Shown one piece after another: positions 1 to 10,349 of a stretch of 43,601 nt of DNA. A program made the position numbers and the translations under genes. Position 1 is the stretch's first letter. The number at the start of each line of letters is the position of its first letter. Under the pieces are notes generated by a model, which saw only the letters and a list, made by a program, of their open reading frames with translations, had not been told where the DNA came from and did not search any database. The stretch lies in the NCBI GenBank assembly GCA_011052015.1, contig DRJZ01000092.1, positions 1 to 43,601 on the forward strand. Direction: 5' to 3'. Origin of the DNA: Acidiferrobacteraceae bacterium. Lineage in GTDB: Bacteria; Pseudomonadota; Gammaproteobacteria; HyVt-429.

Positions 1-88
1 CACTTTCAGGACGCTGGGGGTGATTTCTCATGACTGTGCGCAACAGGGATGCTGCGCCTGAACCCCCCAGGGATGGGCTCATATTAGG

Positions 89-397
89 CTAATTATATCG
101 GCTTAACTCGTGGCGATAGATAAAGCCCGGTAAGGCAAATACCAGAAACAGGCACACTCCCACGGCGTAAAACTCCCAGCCCTGATCATGGACCACGCCC
201 ATCAGTTTGTGCTCCAGGGCCATCGCAATCAGCCCAATCACCAAGAACAGAACAGCCCACTCCACGAGTCGCATCCAAACCTTTTTCACTCCGCCAGGGG
301 GGGACAGCACGAAAAAAAATCTCTCGGTCAGCCAGGGTAGATTCGCGGCGATAAAGGCCAACCCCAACAAGATCCAAACAACGCTTTGTATTGACAT
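89..397 (-). CDS. DUF2818 family membrane protein, downstream of nuoN
   Basis: A small hydrophobic protein of about 102 residues with three apparent membrane segments (roughly residues 5-22, 43-60 and 75-92) and a short polar tail. The sequence fits the DUF2818 family, which is often the last gene of nuo operons in beta- and some gammaproteobacteria. No biochemical role is known to me; association with complex I is inferred only from position. The reading frame is open further upstream to 442, but that would overlap nuoN. The ATG at 397 lies just after the nuoN stop and has an AGGGGA about 10 bases before it, so I prefer it. It is probably cotranscribed with nuo. Confidence 0.75.
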   Translation of the reverse strand: MSIQSVVWILLGLAFIAANLPWLTERFFFVLSPPGGVKKVWMRLVEWAVLFLVIGLIAMALEHKLMGVVHDQGWEFYAVGVCLFLVFALPGFIYRHELSRYN

Positions 398-414
398 GCC
401 GATTGGGTCCCCTA

Positions 415-1857
415 TTACAGACCCGCAATGGCCCGCCGGCACAGGTCGATTATGCTACCCAACCAGGGCATGACCAATATCAAGGCCCAAGCGTTCACGC
501 TCAATAACACCTGCATATCCACAGTCGCCTGAACGGGCGCATCGGTTTCTGGATCATCAAAATACATTAACTTGATAATGCGCAGATAATAGAAGGCGCC
601 TATGACAGCGAATAGTACCGCCACCACCGCCAACCAGACGAGCCCAACGTCGATCAATGACTGGATGACACCAAACTTGGCGTAAAACCCTACCGTGGGG
701 GGGATTCCTGCCATAGAGAACATCAGTATAAGCATCAAAAAAGCATGCCAGGGACTTCTCTGATTCAGCCCCTTAAAGTCATCCAGGTTTTCTGCCTCAA
801 ATCCCTTGCGCGACAACATCAATATCATGCCGAAACCACCCAGGCTCATAAAGGCATAAACCAGCGCATAAAATAAAGCAGAACTATAACCATTTGGAGT
901 CGCGCTTAAAATACCCAGCAACAAAAACCCCATATGGGCAATTGTGGAGTAAGCCAACATCCGTTTGATATTGGTCTGCGCAATAGCAATGAGATTACCA
1001 ATACCAATCGACAACACTGCAAGAATGATTAACATGTCTTGCCATACTGCCGATAAGTCTTCAAGGCCGCCTATCAAAAGCCGTATCAGTATTGCAAATC
1101 CAGCCAGCTTTGGCGCAGTGCTAATATATAAAGTGGTCGAAGTGGCTGCGCCGTGATAGACATCCGGCACCCACATATGAAAAGGGACTGCGCCCAACTT
1201 AAAGGCCAGGCCCACAACCACAAACACCAACCCAAAAACCAATATCAGATTATCCACACCCAGTTCTGCGACCCTGGCCTTGATCACCGCAATCTCAAGG
1301 CTTCCGGTAACTCCGTAGAGCATGGACATACCATAAAGCAACATACCCGACGCCATCGCCCCAAGAACAAAATACTTCATCGCCGCTTCGGTTGCAGTAG
1401 CCGAATCCCGCTGGAATGCAACCATGGTGTAGAGAGACAAAGCCAATAATTCGAGGCCAAGATAGAGTGTCAATAAATGGCTAGCCGACACCATGACCAT
1501 CATGCCTACAGTACCAAATAAACCAATCACAAAATATTCACCCCGAAACAGTCCACGGTCTTGGGTATATCTCCGGGAATACACGAACACCACGAATACA
1601 AGCGCATAGATCGCGAGCTTTAGTACATCAGACAGGGTGTCATCCACAAACATATTGGAAAAGGTATATACTCGCTCAGCGCCCATATCACTGAGCGTCA
1701 GGAAGGCTGCCCCTAGCAAGGTACCAACGGCGAGCAAGAAACTCACTATGCGAAACCGGTCAGACAGGTAAAGATCTGCTACCAGTATGAGACATGCCAT
1801 AGACAAGACAAAGATCTCTGGTATCACCGGGGAAATATCTGGGGCTACAAAATTCAT
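415..1857 (-). CDS. nuoN: NADH-quinone oxidoreductase subunit N
   Basis: NuoN is one of the three antiporter-like membrane subunits of complex I and conducts protons across the inner membrane when NADH is oxidised by quinone. The 480-residue product has the usual length and about 14 hydrophobic helices. Characteristic stretches are present: the lysine-bearing [20 protein letters not shown] segment near the middle, then [16 protein letters not shown], and [12 protein letters not shown] further on. These hold the conserved Lys and Glu/His residues of the proton channel. It is the last true subunit gene of the operon, 64 bases after nuoM, and is followed within 20 bases by the DUF2818 gene. I saw no truncation or frameshift. 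Confidence 0.97.
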   Translation of the reverse strand: MNFVAPDISPVIPEIFVLSMACLILVADLYLSDRFRIVSFLLAVGTLLGAAFLTLSDMGAERVYTFSNMFVDDTLSDVLKLAIYALVFVVFVYSRRYTQDRGLFRGEYFVIGLFGTVGMMVMVSASHLLTLYLGLELLALSLYTMVAFQRDSATATEAAMKYFVLGAMASGMLLYGMSMLYGVTGSLEIAVIKARVAELGVDNLILVFGLVFVVVGLAFKLGAVPFHMWVPDVYHGAATSTTLYISTAPKLAGFAILIRLLIGGLEDLSAVWQDMLIILAVLSIGIGNLIAIAQTNIKRMLAYSTIAHMGFLLLGILSATPNGYSSALFYALVYAFMSLGGFGMILMLSRKGFEAENLDDFKGLNQRSPWHAFLMLILMFSMAGIPPTVGFYAKFGVIQSLIDVGLVWLAVVAVLFAVIGAFYYLRIIKLMYFDDPETDAPVQATVDMQVLLSVNAWALILVMPWLGSIIDLCRRAIAGL

Positions 1858-1921
1858 TTCGTGTTAGTTATTCCAAATTAACGCCTGATAGGTGGACGTT
1901 GGTCCGACGCAGTCATAATCA

Positions 1922-3415
1922 TTAGGGCATAGGCAGCTTGGAAATCGATACCTGAGTAAGCAGGTTATCAACCGATGCATGCATAACTTCCAAAAGGGGT
2001 AGTGGCCACACGCCAACACCCAACACAAATACCGCTAATAAGGATAAGAAGATTATCTCCCGTGCGTTCACGTCGCTGAGGGATGCTACCTTCTTATTTG
2101 CGAGCTTTCCAAAAATAACCCGCTTATACATCCACAAGGTATACGCCGCACTAAATATCAAGGTCAAACCTGCCAACAACGCAAACCAGAAGTTGGCCTG
2201 GAAGGCACCCAGAATCACCAGAAACTCGCCCACAAACCCAGATGTCCCCGGTAAACCCGAATTGGCCATAGCAAACAGCATCATGAATGCTGCGAATACC
2301 GGCATGCTATGGACGACACCCCCATAGTCCCCGATCTGACGTGAGTGCAGACGATCGTACATCACCCCAACACAGAGGAACAATGCACCAGAAATAAAAC
2401 CATGGGAGATCATTTGAACCAATCCGCCCTCAATACCCTGGGCATTAAACACAAAGAACCCTAAGGTCACGAATCCCATATGAGAAATTGATGAATAGGC
2501 AATAAGCTTTTTCATGTCACTCTGAACCAGGGCAACCAGGGCTATATAGACTACTGCGATCAGAGAGAGCGTAATGATAAAACCACTGAGCGCATGACTG
2601 GCGTCCGGCACTATGGGTAGATTAAACCTCAAAAATCCATACCCCCCCATCTTCAACATTATTGCCGCCAAGATAACGGAACCGCCGGTGGGTGCCTCTA
2701 CATGGGCATCCGGTAACCAGGTGTGCACCGGCCACATGGGAACCTTGACTGCAAATGCGGCAAAAAATGCAAAGAATAATAATTTTTGGGTGGTCAAATC
2801 CAATTTGATGTCATGGTAGTCCAGAATATTAAAACTATGATCGGCTTGATAATACAAATACAAAAAGGCCACCAACATGAGTAACGAACCCAGGAGGGTA
2901 TACAGAAAGAATTTAATGCTGGCGTAAATTCGATTGGCACCACCCCATATTCCAATGATGAGAAACATCGGTATCAGCATACCTTCCCAAAAGAAATAAA
3001 ACAGAATCGCATCCAGTGCCGAAAATACACCGATCATCAAACCTTCCATTATAAGGAAGGCCGCCATGTACTGCGCTACACGTTTTTCTATCACTTGCCA
3101 TGCGGAAATAACGACAATCACCGTCAAGAAGCTCGTTAACAGGATAAATGGCATAGCGATGCCATCAATGCCCAAATGGTAATTAATGCTAAACTCGGAT
3201 ATCCATTCGTATTTTTCCTGGAACTGCATGGCTGCAGTGGTCTTATCGAAGCGGGTGAACAAAGGAATAGTCAGCAAAAGTTCCACAATGGCCACCGCCA
3301 GAGCAGTCCACCGAATCCGGTTCGCGTTGTGGTCTCCCCCGAGCACAAGCACGAGTATCCCACCGATAATAGGCAGCCAGATGCTTAAGCTTAACAAGTG
3401 CGTGTCAAATAACAT
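1922..3415 (-). CDS. nuoM: NADH-quinone oxidoreductase subunit M
   Basis: The second antiporter-like proton-pumping subunit of complex I. The 497-residue protein is a multi-helix membrane protein of normal size. Recognisable blocks are the FFWEGMLIPMFLIIGIWGG segment with the essential glutamate, KVPMWPVHTWLPDAHVEAPT with the conserved Lys and His, DMKKLIAYSSISHMGF, and GLPGTSGFVGEF. The N-terminal residues 1-30 form a hydrophobic helix. It starts with ATG 12 bases after the nuoL stop codon, so it is translated from the same message. No anomalies were seen. Confidence 0.97.
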   Translation of the reverse strand: MLFDTHLLSLSIWLPIIGGILVLVLGGDHNANRIRWTALAVAIVELLLTIPLFTRFDKTTAAMQFQEKYEWISEFSINYHLGIDGIAMPFILLTSFLTVIVVISAWQVIEKRVAQYMAAFLIMEGLMIGVFSALDAILFYFFWEGMLIPMFLIIGIWGGANRIYASIKFFLYTLLGSLLMLVAFLYLYYQADHSFNILDYHDIKLDLTTQKLLFFAFFAAFAVKVPMWPVHTWLPDAHVEAPTGGSVILAAIMLKMGGYGFLRFNLPIVPDASHALSGFIITLSLIAVVYIALVALVQSDMKKLIAYSSISHMGFVTLGFFVFNAQGIEGGLVQMISHGFISGALFLCVGVMYDRLHSRQIGDYGGVVHSMPVFAAFMMLFAMANSGLPGTSGFVGEFLVILGAFQANFWFALLAGLTLIFSAAYTLWMYKRVIFGKLANKKVASLSDVNAREIIFLSLLAVFVLGVGVWPLPLLEVMHASVDNLLTQVSISKLPMP

Positions 3416-3427
3416 CGTTTTGATATC

Positions 3428-5410
3428 TTATTGTTTTACGGGCAGAAAAAATGTCAGCAACAGGAAAAGACCAATAATCATGGCAAAAGCATAGTGATAG
3501 ACATAGCCCGACTGAACATGACGAATTACCTTGGAAACAAGACTGACCACCCTGGCACTGCCATTAACAAAGAAACCATCAATGACCTTCACCTCGCCCT
3601 TCTGCCAAAGCTGATTACCAACCTTCCGTGCGCCTTGGGCGAATACGAACTGGTTGAACTCATCAAATCCGTATTTCTTGTCAAGGATGTTGTATATCCA
3701 CTCCAGACGCTGCTTAATAAGCGCGGGTATCTCTGGACGCTCTATATAGAGAAACCAAGCCAAAACGATTCCAGCGACTGCCAACCATAAGGGGCCTGGG
3801 TGCAAGGCATGGTAAATAAAACTACCGAGCAGGCTTAGTCCAGTCTTGCCTTCAAAAGATTGTCCAACTAATTCCAACACGTTATGTTCGGGCAACACAA
3901 ATATGCTATTACCAAAAAAATCGCCGAATATCATAGGCTCCATGTAGATGGCGCCAATACCCAACGAGGGGATGGCCAGTAACATGAGCGGCAGTGTTAC
4001 CGTCATCGGAGATTCTTTAACATGCCGCAAGGTGTGTTCGTCCATGCGCGGTTTGCCGTGAAAGGTCATAAACAACAATCTAAAAGCATAGAATGCAGTG
4101 ATAAACACACCTGCGGTCACCGCGATATAGGCGAATCCCGCTGCCGGCAGTTGGGACGCATGAACAGCTTCAATAATGGCGTCTTTAGAGAAAAACCCCG
4201 AAAACGGTGGTATCCCTGCCAGAGCCAAAGAGCCCACTACCGCCGTGATATAGGTCCAAGGCATCCAATTCTTGAGACCGCCCATTTTGCGCATGTCTTG
4301 CTCATGATGCATGGCAATGATGACAGAACCTGCAGCCAAAAATAACAGCGCCTTAAAAAAGGCATGGGTCCCGAGATGAAAGATGGCGGCTGAATAGGCC
4401 GAAGCCCCTAAGGCCACTGTCATATAACCCAGTTGGGATAATGTAGAGTAGGCTACCACACGTTTAATATCGTTCTGCACGATGGCCACCAGGGCCATCA
4501 ATAGCGCAGTCAGTGAACCAATGACCATCACCACGTTGAGGGCAGTCTCGGACAACTCAAACAAAGGTGACATGCGTGCCACCATGAATATACCCGCCGT
4601 AACCATAGTCGCCGCATGGATCAGGGCCGAGATCGGGGTGGGGCCTTCCATGGAATCAGGCAACCAGACGTGCAACGGGACCTGGGCGGATTTGCCCATG
4701 GCGCCGATAAATAACAGGATGCATATTACAGTCAGTAATGCCCATTCCTGACCCGGTATGATCTCCATAGTAATGTTTTGCTTGCTGGCCGCAGTAGCGA
4801 ATACTGCGCTGTAGTCCAATGTACCAAAGTACATAAATACCGCAGCAATCCCGAGTAAAAACCCCAGATCACCCACACGATTGACCAGGAATGCCTTGAG
4901 GTTAGCAAATATGGCAGTCTCACGATCATACCAAAATCCGATAAGCAGATAGGAGACTAAGCCAACCGCCTCCCAACCAAAGAATAGTTGTAGAAAATTG
5001 TTGGACATCACCAGCATCAGCATGGCGAAGGTAAACAAAGAAATGTAGCTGAAAAAACGCTGGTATCCGGGGTCATCGTGCATATAGCCAATGGTGTAGA
5101 TATGGACCATCAGGGACACCAAGGTCACCACCACCATCATCATTGCACTGAGCTTATCGATCAGAAACCCGATCTCGAATGGAAAACCACCGCTGGACCC
5201 CCAAACATAAACCACGCCATTGAAAAAACCCCCCGAGTAGACATCATTGAGGATGATTAATGATAGCAGGCTGGCGAGCGCTACACCGGCAATGGTTATC
5301 GTATGGGTCATGGCGCGACCAATCTTCCATCCGAACAACCCCGCAACAATCGCAGGGATGAGACAGGATAGGGGGGTCGCAATGTAGACCATTTGCATAT
5401 TGGTGATCAT
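3428..5410 (-). CDS. nuoL: NADH-quinone oxidoreductase subunit L
   Basis: The largest antiporter-like subunit of complex I, which also carries the long lateral helix along the membrane arm. At 660 residues it is of typical length. The core holds FGWEAVGLVSYLLIGFWYDR, KSAQVPLHVWLPDSMEGPTP, DIKRVVAYSTLSQLGYM and GIPPFSGFFSKD, which contain the channel glutamate, lysines and histidines. The last 200 residues include the amphipathic helix and the final anchoring helix. Three in-frame ATGs lie close together at the start; the first (5410) has AAAGGG eight bases upstream within the end of nuoK and is preferred. It is separated from nuoK by four bases. Confidence 0.97.
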   Translation of the reverse strand: MITNMQMVYIATPLSCLIPAIVAGLFGWKIGRAMTHTITIAGVALASLLSLIILNDVYSGGFFNGVVYVWGSSGGFPFEIGFLIDKLSAMMMVVVTLVSLMVHIYTIGYMHDDPGYQRFFSYISLFTFAMLMLVMSNNFLQLFFGWEAVGLVSYLLIGFWYDRETAIFANLKAFLVNRVGDLGFLLGIAAVFMYFGTLDYSAVFATAASKQNITMEIIPGQEWALLTVICILLFIGAMGKSAQVPLHVWLPDSMEGPTPISALIHAATMVTAGIFMVARMSPLFELSETALNVVMVIGSLTALLMALVAIVQNDIKRVVAYSTLSQLGYMTVALGASAYSAAIFHLGTHAFFKALLFLAAGSVIIAMHHEQDMRKMGGLKNWMPWTYITAVVGSLALAGIPPFSGFFSKDAIIEAVHASQLPAAGFAYIAVTAGVFITAFYAFRLLFMTFHGKPRMDEHTLRHVKESPMTVTLPLMLLAIPSLGIGAIYMEPMIFGDFFGNSIFVLPEHNVLELVGQSFEGKTGLSLLGSFIYHALHPGPLWLAVAGIVLAWFLYIERPEIPALIKQRLEWIYNILDKKYGFDEFNQFVFAQGARKVGNQLWQKGEVKVIDGFFVNGSARVVSLVSKVIRHVQSGYVYHYAFAMIIGLFLLLTFFLPVKQ

Positions 5411-5414
5411 GGCT

Positions 5415-5720
5415 TCAGCCCTTTAAGGTATCCAAGTCATCAACGTTAATGGTTTGGCGGCGACGAAATAGAGTAATCAAAATGGCAAGACCAATCGCAG
5501 ATTCCGCAGCTGCCACCGTCAGAATAAAGAACACCATGATCTGCCCCGAGATATCCTGCAGATAATGGGAGAAGGCGATAAAGTTCATATTCACGGCCAA
5601 CAACATCAACTCAATAGACATCAACAGGATGACCACATTTTTTCGATTCAGGAATATACCCATTACACTCAACGCAAACAAAATCGCGCCTAATATTAAA
5701 AAATAGGATAAAGGAATCAT
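5415..5720 (-). CDS. nuoK: NADH-quinone oxidoreductase subunit K
   Basis: A small complex I membrane subunit of 101 residues with three helices, equivalent to mitochondrial ND4L. The second and third helices keep the buried glutamates of the proton path, visible in [11 protein letters not shown] and [11 protein letters not shown]. It sits two bases after nuoJ and four before nuoL, as in most nuo operons. Length and composition are normal. Confidence 0.97.
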   Translation of the reverse strand: MIPLSYFLILGAILFALSVMGIFLNRKNVVILLMSIELMLLAVNMNFIAFSHYLQDISGQIMVFFILTVAAAESAIGLAILITLFRRRQTINVDDLDTLKG

Positions 5721-5722
5721 AA

Positions 5723-6334
5723 TCAGTTCTCAGGCTTCTTTTCTGAAGGCATTTTGACCAGGCGAACTCGGTCTGAACGTTTTACTTGTATTTGCTGCGC
5801 CGTATTTTGATGCTTCGTGTTCGGCCGCTTGCGTAAAGTCAGGGCAATCGCTGCAACAATGGCGACCAGCAGTATCAACGCAGCAATTTCAAACGGGTAG
5901 ACGTAGACTGTATATATCAGGCGGCCGAGCTCCTTGGTATTGCTATAACCCTCGGGATGCCCAGCAGGTTGGGGCATATTCGCCAGCGAAAATTCACCGG
6001 AACCCAGGACAATAGCCATTTCCGCGACCATCAGAATCGCCACAATAGCGCCCATGGGCAAGTACTCACCAAAACCTTCGCGCATACGCGCCAAATTAAC
6101 ATCTAACATCATCACCACAAACAAAAACAGTACCATTACCGCGCCGACATAAACTAAGATCAATACAATACCGAGAAATTCTGCTTCAAGTAGCACCCAT
6201 AGACAGGCAGCACTAAAAAAAGCGAGTACCAGAAACAATGCGGCCTTCACTGGATTACGGATCGTAATCACCATGGCCGACGCAAAGACCAATACGGCGC
6301 TAAAAAAGAAAAATGTTAATAGTTCAAAAGTCAT
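5723..6334 (-). CDS. nuoJ: NADH-quinone oxidoreductase subunit J
   Basis: A complex I membrane subunit (ND6 equivalent) of 203 residues. Five hydrophobic helices occupy about residues 1-165. The third holds the conserved [15 protein letters not shown] sequence in which a pi-bulge forms in known structures. After the last helix there is a basic cytoplasmic tail of about 35 residues rich in Lys, Arg and Gln, which varies among species. The gene is 57 bases downstream of nuoI, one of the larger gaps of the operon; no terminator or clear promoter is visible in that gap. Confidence 0.96.
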   Translation of the reverse strand: MTFELLTFFFFSAVLVFASAMVITIRNPVKAALFLVLAFFSAACLWVLLEAEFLGIVLILVYVGAVMVLFLFVVMMLDVNLARMREGFGEYLPMGAIVAILMVAEMAIVLGSGEFSLANMPQPAGHPEGYSNTKELGRLIYTVYVYPFEIAALILLVAIVAAIALTLRKRPNTKHQNTAQQIQVKRSDRVRLVKMPSEKKPEN

Positions 6335-6391
6335 GTTGTCTACTATTCATTCTCAATTTTGTATTATTGATCGGTCTGTCAGGGCCTGATA

Positions 6392-6880
6392 CTAACGATA
6401 CGCTGCATCGCTGGCGCGATCTGCCGCCAACTGCGCCTCGTATTTATCCCCCAAGGCCAACAATTGATCCTTGTGAATAATATTCTCACCTCGATCTTCA
6501 AAATGATATTCGAACAACCGTGTCTCCACAATTGAGTCGACCGGACAAGATTCTTCGCAAAAGCCACAATAGATACATTTAAACAGGTCAATATCATAAC
6601 GCGTCGTTCGACGGGTCCCATCCGGGCGTTGCTCAGACTCAATGGTAATGGCCAAGGCTGGACACACCGCCTCACATAACTTACAGGCAATACAACGTTC
6701 CTCCCCATTGGGGTAGCGACGTAAAGCATGAAGGCCACGAAACCGGGGTGACATGGGGGTTTTTTCATCCGGATACTGAATGGTAATTTTACGCGCAAAG
6801 AGATGGCGTCCTGTCAACGCCAGCCCTTTTAACAACTCCCACAACAAGAAGCTTTGTAAATATGCCTTAAGCTTGTTCAC
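6392..6880 (-). CDS. nuoI: NADH-quinone oxidoreductase subunit I, 2x[4Fe-4S]
   Basis: The ferredoxin-like subunit of complex I that carries clusters N6a and N6b and passes electrons from NuoG to NuoB. Two complete CxxCxxCxxxCP motifs are present, with cysteines at 63/66/69/73 and 102/105/108/112. The first 30 residues form the amphipathic membrane-contact region. At 162 residues the size is that of the short NuoI class. The start codon is GTG at 6880, 15 bases after the nuoH stop in transcript order reversed, i.e. nuoH lies immediately upstream on the same strand. A second long frame over the same bases (6379-6798) is a shadow. Confidence 0.97.
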   Translation of the reverse strand: MNKLKAYLQSFLLWELLKGLALTGRHLFARKITIQYPDEKTPMSPRFRGLHALRRYPNGEERCIACKLCEAVCPALAITIESEQRPDGTRRTTRYDIDLFKCIYCGFCEESCPVDSIVETRLFEYHFEDRGENIIHKDQLLALGDKYEAQLAADRASDAAYR

Positions 6881-6895
6881 TACCGTTACCCGGCC

Positions 6896-7963
6896 TTAAT
6901 GAAAGAGATGACCCAATGGAGTATAGAACGTAGCGATACCTATCACCACGATCCATATCAGGGTGACTGGGATAAAAATTTTCCAGCCCAATCTCATAAT
7001 TTTATCGTATCTATACCGCGGGAAAGTGGCTCGAAACCACAGAAAAAAGAACAGTACGAACGCTACCTTAACCAACAGCCATATAATTGGAGGGAAGATC
7101 GTAAAAGACGTCTCCACTGGTGCATACCAACCACCCAAAAACATAATCACAGTGAGTGTGGCAATCAAAATCATGTTGGCATATTCGGCAAGGAAAAAGA
7201 TCGCAAAGGCCATACCCGAATATTCAACGTGAAATCCGGCAACGATTTCCGATTCTCCTTCGGCAACATCAAAGGGCGACCGGTTGGTCTCCGCCACACC
7301 GGATAAGAAGTACACCAGAAACAGCGGAAACAAGGGTATAAAATACCATTGATGAAAACCACCCTGCTGAGCCAGCACGATTTGGTGCAGGTTGAGGCTC
7401 CCTGCGGCCATGAGTACTCCCACAAGCGCAAATCCCATAGCGATTTCATAGGAAACGATCTGTGCCGCAGAACGCATCGCCCCCAAAAATGCATACTTGG
7501 AATTTGATGCCCAACCCGCGATGATCACCCCATAGACACCCACCGAGGTTAGCGCCAGAATATAGAGCAGGCTGGCATCAATGTTTGCCAATACCATTGT
7601 GTCGGTGAAGGGGATCACTGCCCAGGCCGCCAATGACGGTGCGATGGACAGCATCGGTGCGATAACAAACAGGAATTTGTTCGCATTGGTAGGGATAATA
7701 ATTTCTTTGAGCAGCAGTTTTAATGCATCGGCAATGGGCTGCAACCAACCCCGTGGGCCCACCCGATTAGGGCCAATGCGCACCTGCATGTAGCCAATCA
7801 ATTTGCGCTCTGCGAATGTTAAATAGGCCACCGCCAATAAAAGTGGGAGCAGAATGGCCAGGATGTAGCCCAGGTCCACAAGTCCAAGCTGGAACCAACC
7901 CGGTAGCGGGTCCCAAAGGGCCTCCCGCACAAGGCTCACAGCATTGTTTAGTAACTCGCTCAC
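6896..7963 (-). CDS. nuoH: NADH-quinone oxidoreductase subunit H
   Basis: The membrane subunit that forms most of the quinone-binding channel of complex I and contacts NuoB and NuoD. It has 355 residues and eight or nine helices. Family signatures include [20 protein letters not shown] after the first helix, [20 protein letters not shown] in the acidic quinone-side loop, and the [18 protein letters not shown] block near the C terminus. Translation starts at a GTG (7963) three bases after the nuoG stop codon, suggesting tight coupling. No defects were seen. Confidence 0.97.
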   Translation of the reverse strand: MSELLNNAVSLVREALWDPLPGWFQLGLVDLGYILAILLPLLLAVAYLTFAERKLIGYMQVRIGPNRVGPRGWLQPIADALKLLLKEIIIPTNANKFLFVIAPMLSIAPSLAAWAVIPFTDTMVLANIDASLLYILALTSVGVYGVIIAGWASNSKYAFLGAMRSAAQIVSYEIAMGFALVGVLMAAGSLNLHQIVLAQQGGFHQWYFIPLFPLFLVYFLSGVAETNRSPFDVAEGESEIVAGFHVEYSGMAFAIFFLAEYANMILIATLTVIMFLGGWYAPVETSFTIFPPIIWLLVKVAFVLFFFLWFRATFPRYRYDKIMRLGWKIFIPVTLIWIVVIGIATFYTPLGHLFH

Positions 7964-7966
7964 CGG

Positions 7967-10336
7967 TCAGGCCCGCACGACTCGTGTCATCCCCGGACCA
8001 CCCAAGGCTGCTGTTTCGGGATAACCGGAAGGAATCAATATACAGCCATTTGGAATCCGATCATCAATAATCAATTCCAGCGCGACAATGGCTGCACCCA
8101 TATGTGCATTGATTTTTGTACCGCTACTAAAATTGAGTTCTTTTGCCTGAGCAGCATTGACCCGTGCCGCCGGGGGCGGATTGTCGGCGCAAGCCTGTAA
8201 GGCATGTGCGCGTCGAACCAACGGATCACTGGCGTACAGGGGCACTTCACAAATGCGCTCCAGGTCGATCTCGCTGGTGGTTTCAGTCTTGGGAGGAGCC
8301 ATTATAGCAACTTCACGGAGTTTGGCCGAAGGCTCCAAATTGCTTAGATCAAGTTCTGCAAAAACCTCAGGAGAAGAAGTATAGTCAAACCCATCCAACT
8401 CAAACATATTGCCCAGTACCCTTAGAATTTTCCATCCCGGCCTCGCCTCACCCTTAGGGGATACGGCACCACCAAAACTTTGTACCCTCCCTTCACCATT
8501 GATATAGGTACCAGAGGTTTCACTAAATGCGGCCAGGGGCAACTGAACATCGGCATAATCAGATGCCGATGACATAAAAGAGGATAGGTTAACTACAAAA
8601 TCGGCCGAGCCGATGGCGTTACTGGCATTGGCCCCATCAACACAATCCAGTTCTGGTTCTACTCCGAACAAAATGTAAGCCTTAAGGCTTTGCTTCTGCA
8701 TTTGTCCCGCGTTAAGCCCTGGATTGTTTTCCGTTGAGCCTAAGACACCACGATGAGGCACACAACCCGCCAACCAGGCACCGGCGCTGTTGGCACTGAG
8801 CATGGTGCCTACAGTGGCGCCAATCATATCCGCTATGACTTGGCTAATTTGATATATACTATCGTAATACTCGTGACTGACCGCCAGTTGGCCCATTAAC
8901 AGTGCGGTTTGATTGCCGGTCTGGGCTAAAACTTTCGCAATATCCTGCTCACTATCGCTTACTGCCACGTCTCCAGCCCAATCTCCGACTGCCGCAGGGA
9001 TAGTTGTCCCCGTTTCATTCGCCAACTTTTTAGCGATGCGGGATAGGGAAGCGACAAATTGTTTGGGTGGGGTAATCACCTTATGGGCAAGATCAAAACT
9101 AAACTCATAGTCTACGGCGTTAATCGCCATAATCCGGGCAGCGCCGAGAAAAGCCTTGCGTAGACGTAACCCAATAATGGGTTGTTCTTTGCGCACGTTG
9201 CTACCGATGATCAAAACTCCTTGTTGCTGCTCGATGTCTGCGATAGGCAGGCCAATAGATGGAAACAAGGGCGCCACCGCGTCGTGACTGAAGTCAGATT
9301 GACGCAAGCGATGATCAATATTGGAGCTGCCCAGACCGCGCACTAATTTCTGTAATAAATAATACTCTTCCAAGGTAGCATTGCTTGCGGCAAGGGCGCC
9401 GATGCTATCGGACCCACATAGGTCGATCACCTTGCTTAAACCCTTAACGGTAAAATCCAGCGCAGTCTTCCAATCGGTGGCCTGCAATTCCCCATTAACC
9501 CGGATCATGGGCAAAACCAACCGTTGTTCGCTGTTCAGGGCCTCATAACTAAACCGATCGCGGTCAGACAGCCAACACTCATTCACCGCTGCATTATCTC
9601 TCGGCAAAGCCCGCATAACGCGGTCACGGCGAACTTGTAAATATAAATTCGAACCCACCGCATCGTGCGGGCTAACAGCTGCTACATCATTTAGCTCCCA
9701 TGTCCTGGCCGAATACCGAAACGGCTTCGATGTCAGCGCGCCCACTGGACACAAGTCGATAACATTCCCGGAGAGCTCAGAATCTATGCTGTGCTCTATG
9801 TACGTCCCAATCTCCATGTGTTCACCACGACCGGTGGCGCCCAATTCCATGATGCCCGCAATCTCCTGTCCGAAGCGCACACAACGCGTACAATGGATAC
9901 AGCGAGTCATGTCCGTCGAAATTAAAGTCCCTAGATCTTTATTCAGGACCACCCGCTTGTTTTCCTGGAATCGAGACACATCACCACCGTAACCCACCGC
10001 CAGGTCCTGTAACTCACATTCGCCGCCCTGATCGCAGATGGGACAATCCAATGGGTGGTTGATGAGCAAGAACTCCATGGTACCCTTCTGGGCGTCAATG
10101 GCCTGCGCCGATTGGGTAAAGACCTTCATGCCTTCGACAACAGGTGTCGCACAGGCCGGCAAAGGTTTGGGGGCCTTCTCCACTTCTACCAGGCACATAC
10201 GACAGTTGGCCGCAATCGAGAGTTTCTTGTGGTAACAAAATCGTGGAATATAGATTCCCGCCGCATCGGCAGCATGGATGACCATACTGCCCTCTTCGGC
10301 CTCGACCTTTTTTCCGTCTATTTCAAAACTAACCAT
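7967..10336 (-). CDS. nuoG: NADH-quinone oxidoreductase subunit G
   Basis: The largest peripheral-arm subunit of complex I, 789 residues. The N-terminal [2Fe-2S] ferredoxin domain has cysteines at 34, 45, 48 and 62. The next cluster has the unusual His94/Cys98/Cys101/Cys107 ligand set, and a [4Fe-4S] cluster follows with Cys146/149/152/195. The remainder is a molybdopterin-oxidoreductase-like domain that has lost its cofactor in complex I and diverges considerably. The extra N7 cluster motif of enterobacterial NuoG was not seen, which matches the short NuoG type common outside enterics. The gene lies 13 bases after nuoF. Confidence 0.96.
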   Translation of the reverse strand: MVSFEIDGKKVEAEEGSMVIHAADAAGIYIPRFCYHKKLSIAANCRMCLVEVEKAPKPLPACATPVVEGMKVFTQSAQAIDAQKGTMEFLLINHPLDCPICDQGGECELQDLAVGYGGDVSRFQENKRVVLNKDLGTLISTDMTRCIHCTRCVRFGQEIAGIMELGATGRGEHMEIGTYIEHSIDSELSGNVIDLCPVGALTSKPFRYSARTWELNDVAAVSPHDAVGSNLYLQVRRDRVMRALPRDNAAVNECWLSDRDRFSYEALNSEQRLVLPMIRVNGELQATDWKTALDFTVKGLSKVIDLCGSDSIGALAASNATLEEYYLLQKLVRGLGSSNIDHRLRQSDFSHDAVAPLFPSIGLPIADIEQQQGVLIIGSNVRKEQPIIGLRLRKAFLGAARIMAINAVDYEFSFDLAHKVITPPKQFVASLSRIAKKLANETGTTIPAAVGDWAGDVAVSDSEQDIAKVLAQTGNQTALLMGQLAVSHEYYDSIYQISQVIADMIGATVGTMLSANSAGAWLAGCVPHRGVLGSTENNPGLNAGQMQKQSLKAYILFGVEPELDCVDGANASNAIGSADFVVNLSSFMSSASDYADVQLPLAAFSETSGTYINGEGRVQSFGGAVSPKGEARPGWKILRVLGNMFELDGFDYTSSPEVFAELDLSNLEPSAKLREVAIMAPPKTETTSEIDLERICEVPLYASDPLVRRAHALQACADNPPPAARVNAAQAKELNFSSGTKINAHMGAAIVALELIIDDRIPNGCILIPSGYPETAALGGPGMTRVVRA

Positions 10337-10349
10337 AATCGACTATTCG

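Noticed and set aside
1-82. A minus-strand frame from ATG 82 that stays open to the window edge
   Set aside because: Only 27 codons, no Shine-Dalgarno and no recognisable sequence; it cannot be told from chance without the next bases.
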